Shown here: positions 6,980-14,168 of the stretch, piece after piece
How the letters are laid out: every line of letters begins with the position of its first letter
How positions within the stretch are numbered: the stretch's first letter is position 1
Source of the DNA: Lachnospiraceae bacterium UBA7729
GTDB lineage: Bacteria > Bacillota > Clostridia > Lachnospirales > Lachnospiraceae
Assembly: GCA_002482005.1 (NCBI GenBank)
Contig: DLFD01000051.1
Coordinates: 17,177-43,394 of the forward strand
Reading direction: 5' to 3'
DNA: 26,218 nt
Notes under the pieces: model-generated
Database searches by the model: none
Told to the model about the DNA's origin: nothing
Seen by the model: only the letters and a program-made list of their open reading frames with translations
Program-made: the position numbers and the translations under genes

Positions 6980-9379
6980 TTATTTGCTGACGACAAAATT
7001 GACGATGCGGCCAGGAACGTAGATCTCCTTGCGGATGGTTCCGGACAGGCGGTCACCGAGTTCTGCCTTCGCGGCTGCGATCGCTTCCTCCCTGGAAGCA
7101 TCCTTCGGGATCGTGATGCGGGCGCGCAGCTTGCCGTTCTCCTGGACTGCGATCTCGATCTCGTCTTCGACCGTCTTGGACTCATCGAAGACCGGCCACT
7201 GTGCCATCGAGCAGAAGCCTTCATGTCCGGTGAACTCCCAGAGTTCTTCGCTCAGATGCGGAGCGAACGGGCAGAGGAGCCTGATGAAGATCTCGAACTG
7301 CTCTTTCGAGAGGGCACCGTTCGAATAGATCTCATTGATCAGGGTCATCAGGGCAGCAATAGCAGTATTGAACTTGGTTGCCTCGATGTCGTCACCGACC
7401 TTCCTGATGGTGCGGTGGACGGAAGCTTCCAGCTTTCCGGTCTTCTTTGCGTCATCGGAGATGATGTCAGTCAGACCGGATACACGGTCGAGGAATCGCT
7501 TGCAGCCCTTGACGGATGCATCGGACCATGGAGCCGCAGCAGAGTAGTCCCCCATGAAGAGTACATAGGTGCGAAGGGTGTCAGCACCGTACTTGTCAAC
7601 GATATCGAGCGGGTCGATAACATTGCCCTTCGACTTACTCATCTTGTCACCGTCTTCTCCGAGGATCAGTCCCTGGATGGTACGCTTTGCGTATGGCTCC
7701 GGGCATGGAACCTCTCCGATATCGTAGAGGAATCTGTGCCAGAAGCGGGAGTAGAGCATATGTCTGGTGACATGCTCCATACCGCCATTGTACCAGTCGA
7801 CCGGCATCCAGTACTTCAGCTTGTCCGGATCTGCGAACTTCTCTGTGTTGTGAGGATCGCAGTATCTGAGGAAGTACCAGGAAGATCCAGCCCACTGGGG
7901 CATGGTATCGGTCTCGCGCTTTGCGGGTCCGCCGCACTTTGGGCAAGTGCAGTTCACAAATTCCGGAACCCTTGCAAGCGGAGATTCTCCGTCAGTACCA
8001 GGTTCGAAGTTCTCCAGCGGCGGAAGTTTCAGCGGAAGCTGGTCCTCCGGTACCGGAACGATGCCGCAATTCGGGCAGTGGATCAGCGGAATCGGCTCGC
8101 CCCAGTATCTCTGGCGGTTGAAAGCCCAGTCCTTCATCTTGTACTGGACGCCCTTCTCTCCGATGCCCTTCTCCTCGAGGACTTCGAGCATCTTTTTGAT
8201 GGAATCTTTCTTATTGGTAAAGCCGTTCAGGAAGTCGGAGTTGATCATCTTTCCGTCTCCAGTATAGGCTTCCTTCCCGATATCCCCGCCTTCGATGACC
8301 GGGATGATGTCGCAGCCGAACTTCTTTGCGAAGTCGTAGTCACGCTGGTCATGTGCCGGTACGGCCATGATCGCGCCGGTGCCGTAGCCCATCATGACAT
8401 AATCAGCGGCGAAGATCGGGATCTCCTTGCCGGAGATCGGGTTGACGGCGGTCAGGCCTTCAAGACGGACACCGGTCTTGTCCTTCACCAGCTGAGTACG
8501 CTCAAACTCGGTCTTCTTTGCGCATTCCCTGCGGTAATCTTCCAGAGCGGACCAGTTGCTGATCCTATCCTTGTACTTGTCAAGGAGCGGATGTTCCGGA
8601 GCAACTACCATAAAGGTTACACCGTAAAGGGTATCACATCTGGTCGTATAGATTCTCAGTCTTTCGTCTGTATCCTTGACCTGGAAGTTGACGAAAGCGC
8701 CTTCGGATCTTCCGATCCAGTGAACCTGCTGCTGTTTTACATTATCCGGATAATCGACATCCTCAAGACCCTGGAGCAGTTTGTCTGCGTACTTGGTGAT
8801 GCGGAGATACCAGACACGCTTCGGAAGCTGGATGACATCATTGTGGCAGATATCGCACTTGCCACCCTGGGAATCCTCATTGGAGAGGACGACCTTGCAG
8901 TGCGGGCAGTAGTTGACGAGAGTGGTGTCGCGGAATACCAGTCCGTGCTCGAAGAGCTTCAGGAAGATCCACTGGGTCCACTTGTAGTAATCTTCGTCTG
9001 TGGTATCAATGACTCTGCTCCAGTCGAATGAGAATCCGACTTTCTTCAGCTGTTCCGTAAAATGTGCGATGTTCTTGTCAGTGATCTGACGTGGATGTGT
9101 GTTGGTCTTGATCGCATAGTTCTCGGTCGGAAGTCCGAAAGCATCAAATCCGATCGGGAAGAGGACGTTGTAGCCCTGCATCCGTCTCTTGCGGGATACG
9201 ACTTCGATGCTGGAATATGCTTTGATATGGCCGACATGCATTCCGGCTCCGGACGGGTACGGGAACTCGACAAGGCCGTAGAACTTCGGCTTCTTGTCGA
9301 AATCCTTTGCTTCGAAGATGCGGGCATCTTCCCACTTCTTCTGCCACTTGGGCTCGATCTTCTTAAAATCGTACTTCAT
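6980..9379 (-). CDS. leuS: Leucyl-tRNA synthetase
   Basis: This 799-aa class Ia synthetase charges tRNA-Leu. The true start is the ATG at 9379 with AAGGAG 7-8 nt upstream; the longer open frame to 9763 only runs through leader and repeat DNA. The HIGH motif is HVGHI (48-52), preceded by FPYPSGAGM; KMSKS is at 579-583 (DKMSKSKGNVIDP). A zinc-binding insert CPHCKVVLSNED...CDICHN and a second CPNCG...CPKCGG are present. The CP1 editing domain has TTRCDTLYG (a Cys where many LeuRS have Pro) and MAVPAHDQRDYDFA with the conserved editing Asp. Length and C-terminus (PGRIVNFVVSK) fit an intact enzyme. It is transcribed alone, from its own promoter to its own terminator. Confidence 0.98.
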   Translation of the reverse strand: MKYDFKKIEPKWQKKWEDARIFEAKDFDKKPKFYGLVEFPYPSGAGMHVGHIKAYSSIEVVSRKRRMQGYNVLFPIGFDAFGLPTENYAIKTNTHPRQITDKNIAHFTEQLKKVGFSFDWSRVIDTTDEDYYKWTQWIFLKLFEHGLVFRDTTLVNYCPHCKVVLSNEDSQGGKCDICHNDVIQLPKRVWYLRITKYADKLLQGLEDVDYPDNVKQQQVHWIGRSEGAFVNFQVKDTDERLRIYTTRCDTLYGVTFMVVAPEHPLLDKYKDRISNWSALEDYRRECAKKTEFERTQLVKDKTGVRLEGLTAVNPISGKEIPIFAADYVMMGYGTGAIMAVPAHDQRDYDFAKKFGCDIIPVIEGGDIGKEAYTGDGKMINSDFLNGFTNKKDSIKKMLEVLEEKGIGEKGVQYKMKDWAFNRQRYWGEPIPLIHCPNCGIVPVPEDQLPLKLPPLENFEPGTDGESPLARVPEFVNCTCPKCGGPAKRETDTMPQWAGSSWYFLRYCDPHNTEKFADPDKLKYWMPVDWYNGGMEHVTRHMLYSRFWHRFLYDIGEVPCPEPYAKRTIQGLILGEDGDKMSKSKGNVIDPLDIVDKYGADTLRTYVLFMGDYSAAAPWSDASVKGCKRFLDRVSGLTDIISDDAKKTGKLEASVHRTIRKVGDDIEATKFNTAIAALMTLINEIYSNGALSKEQFEIFIRLLCPFAPHLSEELWEFTGHEGFCSMAQWPVFDESKTVEDEIEIAVQENGKLRARITIPKDASREEAIAAAKAELGDRLSGTIRKEIYVPGRIVNFVVSK

Positions 9380-9425
9380 GGAAACTCCTTCTTGCGCAGT
9401 CCGCGGAATCACGCTTCCACGGCAA

Positions 9426-9448
9426 CCGAACGGGACCAGTTCCCTTCG
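9426..9448 (-). promoter_or_regulatory. Leader hairpin of leuS
   Basis: Within the roughly 100-nt leuS leader, minus-strand CCGAAGGGA pairs with TCCCGTTCGG (one bulged G) around loop ACTGG. Downstream, the minus strand reads GTGGAAGCGTGATTCCGCGG, faintly like the T-box core GTGGNACCGCGG, but no stem I and no terminator T-run are present. Role unknown. Confidence 0.4.
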
Positions 9449-9485
9449 GGATACGCTTCCTGTTAATCTATCTACAGTCTTTCCT

Positions 9486-9514
9486 ATCATAACGCGTTTG
9501 ACAAGCTCTGACAA
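9486..9514 (-). promoter_or_regulatory. Sigma-A promoter of leuS
   Basis: On the minus strand TTGTCA (9514-9509), a 17-nt spacer and TATGAT (9491-9486) form a good promoter. Predicted start is near 9479, giving a leader of about 100 nt. Confidence 0.75.
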
Positions 9515-9519
9515 GAAAA

Positions 9520-9630
9520 GCGGCAGGAATCTGCAGCGGGCGTATAAGCGGCAGGAATGATCTGCGGCGGCAGGAATCTGCAGCGGACGTATAAGCGGAA
9601 GGGATCTGCAGCAGCAGGAATCTGCAGCGG
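9520..9630. repeat. 16-bp degenerate tandem repeat, about five copies
   Basis: Variants of GCGGCAGGAATCTGCA, some followed by GCGGACGTATAA, recur from 9520 to 9630 immediately behind the leuS promoter. They occupy part of the roughly 600-bp gap between divergent leuS and pyrG. Confidence 0.75.
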
Positions 9631-9687
9631 ATGTCTCTGAGAAGTCGGTAAGGCAGGAAGCAGAAGGCAGACGGAAAGAAGAGCTGG

Positions 9688-9719
9688 AAAAAACTCCTAA
9701 AATCCGAAATAATTTGGAG
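9688..9719 (-). terminator. Weak terminator-like hairpin upstream of leuS
   Basis: Minus-strand CTCCAAA (9719-9713) pairs with TTT-A-GGAG (9701-9694, one bulge), followed by six T (9693-9688). It would stop leftward transcription before the leuS promoter. Stem is short. Confidence 0.35.
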
Positions 9720-9766
9720 ATTTGAGATACTACCGAAAAAATACATGAAGAAGCAGTTTCCATTTC

Positions 9767-9795
9767 TTGACAGAGGATATCTGCTATGGTAATTT
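9767..9795 (+). promoter_or_regulatory. Strong promoter upstream of pyrG
   Basis: A perfect -35 TTGACA (9767-9772), 17-nt spacer and extended -10 TGGTAATTT (hexamer 9790-9795) predict a start near 9802. The resulting pyrG leader is about 185 nt. Confidence 0.75.
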
Positions 9796-9821
9796 ACGTA
9801 TGTCCAAAGGAGGTGTTTGCG

Positions 9822-9902
9822 GTGTGCCTTTTCCGAAAAAGGGAAAGGCAGACTGCAGGCGCCTCTTACTCTTTTATCGGGCAATACAATTCTTTTTCAT
9901 GA
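9822..9902 (+). CDS. Candidate 26-codon leader ORF ahead of pyrG
   Basis: A full AAAGGAGG (9806-9813) sits 8 nt before GTG at 9822, opening a 26-codon frame (MCLFRKRERQTAGASY...) that stops at 9900-9902. An 8-bp hairpin CCTTTTCC/GGGAAAGG (9827-9848) lies inside it. Such a good binding site on an otherwise empty leader suggests translation or a regulatory site. I do not recognise the peptide. Confidence 0.35.
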   Translation: MCLFRKRERQTAGASYSFIGQYNSFS

Positions 9903-9987
9903 TTCGATCTGGTCGGAAGATATACCGGCAGTCCGCGGGCAGGACGAAACCGGACCTGATCAGTATCCGAAAGCGGAGGTATGAAAA

Positions 9988-11640
9988 GTGGCTACAAAAT
10001 ATATCTTTGTTACGGGCGGTGTCGTTTCCGGACTTGGCAAGGGGATCACCGCGGCGAGCCTTGGACGCCTTCTGAAAGCCAGAGGGTTCAAGGTGGCTTC
10101 CCAGAAGCTGGACCCGTATATCAATGTCGATCCCGGGACCATGAGCCCTTATCAGCATGGCGAGGTGTTCGTCACGGAGGACGGAGCAGAGACCGATCTG
10201 GATCTGGGTCATTACGAACGTTTCATCGATGAGGACCTGAACAAGTACTCCAATCTGACGACAGGCAAGGTATACTGGAATGTTCTTCATAAGGAAAGAA
10301 ACGGCGAGTATCTGGGACAGACCGTGCAGGTCATCCCTCACATTACAAATGAGATCAAGTCCTTCATCTATTCAGTCGGCAAGAAGGGCAACGCGGACGT
10401 CATCATCACGGAGATCGGAGGTACGACCGGCGACATAGAGTCCCAGCCGTTCCTGGAGGCGATCCGTCAGGTCCGCTATGAAGTCGGAAAGGAGAACTGC
10501 CTCTATATCCACGTGACCTTGGTCCCGTACCTGGAATCTTCCAGAGAGCACAAGTCAAAACCGACTCAGCATTCTGTCAAGGAGCTGCAGTCCTATGGTA
10601 TCTTCCCGGATATCATCGTCGCGCGCTGCAACCAGCCGATCGAGAAGAGTGTCCTGAGGAAGATCGCCATGTTCTGCAACGTCAAGGAAGACTGCGTCAT
10701 TCAGAACCTGACGCTTCCGGTCCTCTATGAAGCCCCTCTGATGCTGGAGGATGCAGGTCTTGCGAAGATTGCCCTCAGGGAGCTTGGTCTTGACGAGAAC
10801 ATGCCGGTCGACCTGACTGACTGGAAGAAGATGCTGACCAGGATCAATGGCTGTGAGAAGACCGTGAAGATCGCTCTGGTCGGCAAGTACGTCCAGCTGC
10901 ATGATTCCTACCTGTCCGTTGCCGAGGCGCTGAAGCACGGAGGCTGGGAGAACGGTGTCAATGTGGATATCGACTGGGTTGACAGCGAGACGATCACGGC
11001 TGATAATGTTGACAATATCCTGAAGGGTGTTAATGGCGTCATCATTCCGGGCGGTTTCGGAAGCCGCGGGATCGAGGGTATGATCGAAGCCTGCAGGTAC
11101 GCGCGTGTCAACCGGATCCCTTACTTCGGGATCTGTCTGGGCATGCAGATCGCGGTCATCGAGTACGCGAGGGATGTCCTCGGCTGGGCCGACGCCAATT
11201 CCGGTGAGTTCGATGAGAAGTCTGCCCACAAGGTCATCGACCTGATGCCGGACCAGCAGGGCAACCTGCCGAAGGGCGGCACCATGAGGCTTGGCGCCTA
11301 TCCGTGCAGCGTGAAAGAAGGGACTGAACTCTACAACGCTTACGGGAAGGCACTGGTCGATGAGAGACATCGCCATCGCTATGAGGTGAACAACGAATTC
11401 CGTCCGGAGATCGAGAAGGCAGGCGTGGTCTTCTCCGGAACGTCCCCGGATGAGAGACTCGTCGAGGCCATGGAGCTGCCAGGATACTCATTCTATGTCG
11501 GGGTACAGTTCCATCCGGAATTCAAGTCACGTCCGAACAAGGCGCATCCGCTGTTCCGTGATTTCCTGAAAGCAGCGTCCGGAGCAGCGTCGGCGGCAGC
11601 TCTTGACAAGGGGAGCGTTTCCGACGGGAAGACAGAGTAA
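9988..11640 (+). CDS. pyrG: CTP synthase (glutamine hydrolysing)
   Basis: The 550-aa enzyme converts UTP, ATP and glutamine to CTP. The start is GTG at 9988 with GGAGG 9 nt upstream; the ATG at 9981 is out of frame. The N-terminal amidoligase domain (1 to about 270) has the P-loop VTGGVVSGLGKGI (8-20), Mg2+ ligands D72 and E142, and the UTP/CTP site HYERF. The C-terminal class I glutaminase domain (about 292-530) has GGFGSRG (355-361), nucleophile C383 (FGICLGMQ) and H509/E511 (GVQFHPEF). The last 20 residues are an Ala/Ser-rich tail. B. subtilis pyrG is controlled by CTP-sensitive G-reiteration, but no G-run is visible at the predicted start here. Confidence 0.98.
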   Translation: MATKYIFVTGGVVSGLGKGITAASLGRLLKARGFKVASQKLDPYINVDPGTMSPYQHGEVFVTEDGAETDLDLGHYERFIDEDLNKYSNLTTGKVYWNVLHKERNGEYLGQTVQVIPHITNEIKSFIYSVGKKGNADVIITEIGGTTGDIESQPFLEAIRQVRYEVGKENCLYIHVTLVPYLESSREHKSKPTQHSVKELQSYGIFPDIIVARCNQPIEKSVLRKIAMFCNVKEDCVIQNLTLPVLYEAPLMLEDAGLAKIALRELGLDENMPVDLTDWKKMLTRINGCEKTVKIALVGKYVQLHDSYLSVAEALKHGGWENGVNVDIDWVDSETITADNVDNILKGVNGVIIPGGFGSRGIEGMIEACRYARVNRIPYFGICLGMQIAVIEYARDVLGWADANSGEFDEKSAHKVIDLMPDQQGNLPKGGTMRLGAYPCSVKEGTELYNAYGKALVDERHRHRYEVNNEFRPEIEKAGVVFSGTSPDERLVEAMELPGYSFYVGVQFHPEFKSRPNKAHPLFRDFLKAASGAASAAALDKGSVSDGKTE

Positions 11641-11667
11641 CCGGGCGGATGGAGGCGTTCATAGAAC

Positions 11668-11768
11668 GATCCTGTAAGGATGCATTATCCAGGATCCTGT
11701 ATCGAACTTCGTCGATCGTCGATATGATAGTGCAGGGCGGGAACATCTCCTGCTCTGCATTGTATCAT
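11668..11768 (+). promoter_or_regulatory. Structured leader upstream of glnA with competing hairpins
   Basis: GATCCT (11668-11673) can pair with AGGAT (11677-11681) or AGGATC (11691-11696), while GGAT (11678-11681) can pair with ATCC (11687-11690), so the folds exclude each other. Next, ATCGA/TCGAT encloses a 6-nt loop ACTTCG near 11701-11716. Then a long hairpin runs 11724-11768: ATGATA/TATCAT, GTGCAG/CTGCAT and GGCGGGA/TCCTGCT around loop ACATC (two-base bulge, several G-U pairs). No T-run follows. No good promoter is seen, so glnA may be read from pyrG. With an ANTAR gene downstream, this is a candidate target, but the known ANTAR hexaloop pattern (A at 1, G at 4) is not met. Confidence 0.45.
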
Positions 11769-11848
11769 GGAGACAGGAAAAGCGGGAGGACTCCGAGGCA
11801 CACAGCCGCGGAGGCAGCGGTATCAGGTATACAAAAAGGAATACAAAG

Positions 11849-13156
11849 ATGAATCAATCTACTATGGATCTTCTGCAGCTGGTTCGGGATGAAGATGTCA
11901 AGTTCATCCGTCTGGCCTACTGCGATCTGAACGGACGGCTTAGGAACATGGCGATCATGTCGTCGGAACTGAAGCGGGCAGTGGAGGAAGGCATCTCCTT
12001 CGATGCCAGCGCGGTCCCGGGTTTCACCGGCGTGGAGTTCTCGGACCTGTTCCTGGTCCCGGACACCTCGACGATCTCGATCCTGCCCTGGCGCCCGGCT
12101 CATGAGCGTGTCATGAGGATGCAGTGCGATGTGAAGCATCCGGACGGCACCGATTTCGAGGCTTATTCCAGAAATGTTCTTCGAAAGGCCGTCGACCGCG
12201 CGATCGATATGGGCTTCATCATCAACTTCGGCACCGAGTGCGAGTTCTATCTCTTCAGGCTGGATGAAGGAGGCAATCCGACCCTGACCCCTCAGGACCA
12301 TGCGGGCTACAACGACATCGCCCCGCTCGATAAGGGTGAAGACATGCGCCGCAAGATCTGCCTTGCGATCGAGGACATGGGACTCAATCCGGAATGCTCC
12401 CACCATGAGTGCGGACCGGGACAGAATGAGATCGATTTCCGCTATGCGGATGCCCTGCAGGCGGCGGACAACTTCCTGACTCTGAAGATGGCGGTCAAGT
12501 CCATCGCGGCTATGAACGACCTCTATGCATCCTTCATGCCCAAGCCGCTTGCCGATAACTGCGGCAACGGCCTTCACATCAATTTCTCTCTGATGAGGGG
12601 AGGGCATTCGGTGTTCAAGACCGGGGGAGAGCACTCGAAGACCGGGGAGAGCTTTATAGCGGGCGTGCTTGAGAAAGTACCCGAGATCACGGCGTTCCTG
12701 AACCCGACACCGAATTCCTACGAGCGCTTCGGCAGCTTCAAGGCACCGAAGTTTGTGACCTGGTCCCACCAGAACCGGTCCCAGCTGATCCGGATCCCTG
12801 CGGCAGTAGGGAAACATGTCCGCGCGGAGCTGAGATCAGCAGATCCATCGTGCAACCCGTATCTCGCATTTGCCCTTCTTATCCATGCAGGACTCGATGG
12901 GATCGAGAACGGGTCGAAGCTGTGCGCGCCTTACAACGGCAATGCCTATGATATCAGCGACCCGTCCGTGAGAAGGCTGCCGCACGACCTCGGCGAGGCA
13001 CTGAAGCTGGCAGAGGAAAGCGAGCTGGTGAGGAAGGTCATTCCGGAGCAGAGCCGGGAAGAATTTCTGGAATCAAAGAAGGAAGAATGGCATGAGTACC
13101 AGATGTCATCCGAACGGCATGGACTGGAGATCAGAAAGTATTTCGACAGTCTGTAA
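11849..13156 (+). CDS. glnA: Type I glutamine synthetase (divergent GlnA)
   Basis: This 435-aa glutamine synthetase makes glutamine from glutamate, ammonia and ATP. Recognisable elements are FIRLAYCDLNGRLR (beta-grasp), FGTECEFYLF (metal ligand Glu region), HHECGPGQNEIDF, MPKPLADNCGNGLHINFSL, FLNPTPNSYERF, NRSQLIRIP and ELRSADPSCNPYLAFA. Several positions differ from B. subtilis GlnA: the substrate loop usually reads DNGSGMH but is DNCGNGLH here, and RSPDPSANPYLAFA is changed. The E. coli adenylylation segment is not apparent. Start ATG at 11849 has AAAAAGGAATAC upstream, a modest site. Its neighbour downstream is an ANTAR regulator, a pairing that suggests nitrogen control by RNA antitermination. 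A related gamma-glutamyl ligase activity cannot be excluded. Confidence 0.92.
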   Translation: MNQSTMDLLQLVRDEDVKFIRLAYCDLNGRLRNMAIMSSELKRAVEEGISFDASAVPGFTGVEFSDLFLVPDTSTISILPWRPAHERVMRMQCDVKHPDGTDFEAYSRNVLRKAVDRAIDMGFIINFGTECEFYLFRLDEGGNPTLTPQDHAGYNDIAPLDKGEDMRRKICLAIEDMGLNPECSHHECGPGQNEIDFRYADALQAADNFLTLKMAVKSIAAMNDLYASFMPKPLADNCGNGLHINFSLMRGGHSVFKTGGEHSKTGESFIAGVLEKVPEITAFLNPTPNSYERFGSFKAPKFVTWSHQNRSQLIRIPAAVGKHVRAELRSADPSCNPYLAFALLIHAGLDGIENGSKLCAPYNGNAYDISDPSVRRLPHDLGEALKLAEESELVRKVIPEQSREEFLESKKEEWHEYQMSSERHGLEIRKYFDSL

Positions 13157-13177
13157 GAACCTGACGGACTGCGGAAG

Positions 13178-13191
13178 CGGAAAATTTTCCG
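13178..13191. promoter_or_regulatory. 14-bp perfect palindrome between glnA and the ANTAR gene
   Basis: CGGAAAATTTTCCG is a perfect palindrome 22 bp after the glnA stop. It could be an operator or a short hairpin. A separate hairpin GAGGC/GCCTC follows around 13200-13220. Confidence 0.35.
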
Positions 13192-13260
13192 GTGGAAAGG
13201 AGGCACAGGCTGCTGCGCCTCTGGAATGTATGAGTGCGGATCTGAGGAGCCTTGAATTCT

Positions 13261-13839
13261 ATGAATACGGGAGAACCCAGAATACTGCTCGCGGTCAGCG
13301 GGCCCAAAACTGAAAAAGTTTTTTCGGACATGATCCTTGACTGGCAGAACTCTGACATCAGCGTCCGGACCACCAGCAAAGAGGCGTGGAAGGCGCTGCA
13401 GGAAAGCACCTACTCTCTTGCCATCATCATATCGCCGCTTATCGATGGAAATGGCTTTGACCTTGCGTCCATGGCTTCGCGGACGAGTGCAGGTGTCATC
13501 TTTGTGTGCCGGCCGCAGATGGCGGATACGGCGGAGCAGAAGCTCCGCGACACCGGCGTCTACGTCTTCTCCACGGATCTCGGCAAAAGGATCTTCACTC
13601 AGGCACTGAAGATGATGCATGCCGTGAGCATCCGTCTGTCCAAGGATGTACCCCAGACCCAGATGCTGCAGGACCGCATCAGGGACATCCGGATCATTAA
13701 CCGCGCCAAATGTCTCCTGATCCAGTATGAGCGCCTGAGCGAGGAGGAAGCCCATAAGACCATCGAACGCCAGGCGATGAACCGCCAGATGTCCCGCCGC
13801 GAGATCGCGGAGGAGATCCTGGAGAATTACGGGGCGTGA
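13261..13839 (+). CDS. ANTAR-domain RNA-binding regulator with degenerate receiver
   Basis: The 192-aa protein has an N-terminal receiver-like fold (about 5-120) and a C-terminal ANTAR domain (about 135-190) containing INRAKCLLIQYERLSEEEAH and AMNRQMSRREIAEEIL. ANTAR proteins such as NasR, AmiR and EutV bind paired RNA hairpins and prevent transcription termination. The receiver lacks phosphorylation residues: the N-terminal acidic pair is replaced by AVSGP, and the expected Asp position reads IIISPL. It is therefore probably controlled by a ligand or partner rather than by a kinase. ATG at 13261 is chosen, with GAGGAG 11 nt upstream; a TTG at 13252 is too close to that site. It directly follows glnA and is closed by stacked terminators, implying a glnA-ANTAR unit. 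Confidence 0.9.
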   Translation: MNTGEPRILLAVSGPKTEKVFSDMILDWQNSDISVRTTSKEAWKALQESTYSLAIIISPLIDGNGFDLASMASRTSAGVIFVCRPQMADTAEQKLRDTGVYVFSTDLGKRIFTQALKMMHAVSIRLSKDVPQTQMLQDRIRDIRIINRAKCLLIQYERLSEEEAHKTIERQAMNRQMSRREIAEEILENYGA

Positions 13840-13892
13840 AAACGGACGTTTCCGGCTATGCAGACCAGGACTTATCAGAAAAAGAATTCATG

Positions 13893-13969
13893 AAAGCAGT
13901 CCATCTGCGGCGCTGACATTCCGGGAAGGAATGTCTCCCCTGCGGATGAACTGCTTTTATCGTTTTTTT
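13893..13969 (+). terminator. Strong compound terminator after the ANTAR gene
   Basis: An outer stem AAAGCAGT-CATC (from 13893) pairs with GATG-ACTGCTTT (to about 13957), and an inner perfect stem GACATTCC/GGAATGTC (13914-13934) caps it. Two T-runs follow, TTTT at 13955-13958 and seven T at 13963-13969. Confidence 0.85.
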
Positions 13970-13971
13970 AT

Positions 13972-14025
13972 CCCCCGGCAGGATCGGCATTCCAGATAGG
14001 GTGTCGAAGCTGACGGGGGCTTTTT
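13972..14025 (+). terminator. Second tandem terminator
   Basis: CCCCCG-CAG (13972-13981) pairs with CTG-CGGGGG (14010-14019, one mismatch), followed by CTTTTT (14020-14025). The loop is about 28 nt, so it is weaker than the first. Confidence 0.5.
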
Positions 14026-14066
14026 ATCCCGGCTCTTCCGAGGGCTTTTTATCCCGGCTGTTCCGG
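14017..14066. repeat. 25-bp direct repeat with embedded T-runs
   Basis: GGGCTTTTTATCCCGGCTNT followed by TCCGN occurs at 14017-14041 and 14042-14066, with a partial third copy after it. It duplicates the T-tract end of the second terminator. Confidence 0.75.
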
Positions 14067-14100
14067 GGCTGTTCAGGTCAGTTTGTCCCGTTTGTTCTGG

Positions 14101-14129
14101 TTGACGGCGATAGGGTCTTCAACTATTCT
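14101..14129 (+). promoter_or_regulatory. Sigma-A promoter of the PflX-like gene
   Basis: TTGACG (14101-14106), 17-nt spacer, TATTCT (14124-14129). The predicted start near 14136 leaves almost no leader for an ATG at 14139, which supports the downstream start at 14169. Confidence 0.65.
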
Positions 14130-14168
14130 TAGGATGATATGATTACAAAGAATATGATGGAAGAATAT

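Noticed and set aside
6878..9031. 717-codon plus-strand open frame
   Set aside because: It is the antisense shadow of leuS; no ribosome binding site and no recognisable domain.
9380..9479. T-box riboswitch upstream of leuS
   Set aside because: A short GTGGAA...CCGCGG likeness exists, but the leader is only about 100 nt, with no stem I, specifier loop or terminator.
9380..9763. N-terminal extension of leuS up to 9763
   Set aside because: It would translate the promoter and the 16-bp repeats; the ATG at 9379 has a good AAGGAG and begins like other LeuRS proteins.
11765..12817. 350-codon minus-strand open frame opposite glnA
   Set aside because: Shadow frame of a conserved gene without its own signals.
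14139..14168. ATG at 14139 as the start of the PflX-like gene
   Set aside because: The promoter places the transcript start almost on this codon and there is no binding site; ATG 14169 has GGAAG at a proper distance.
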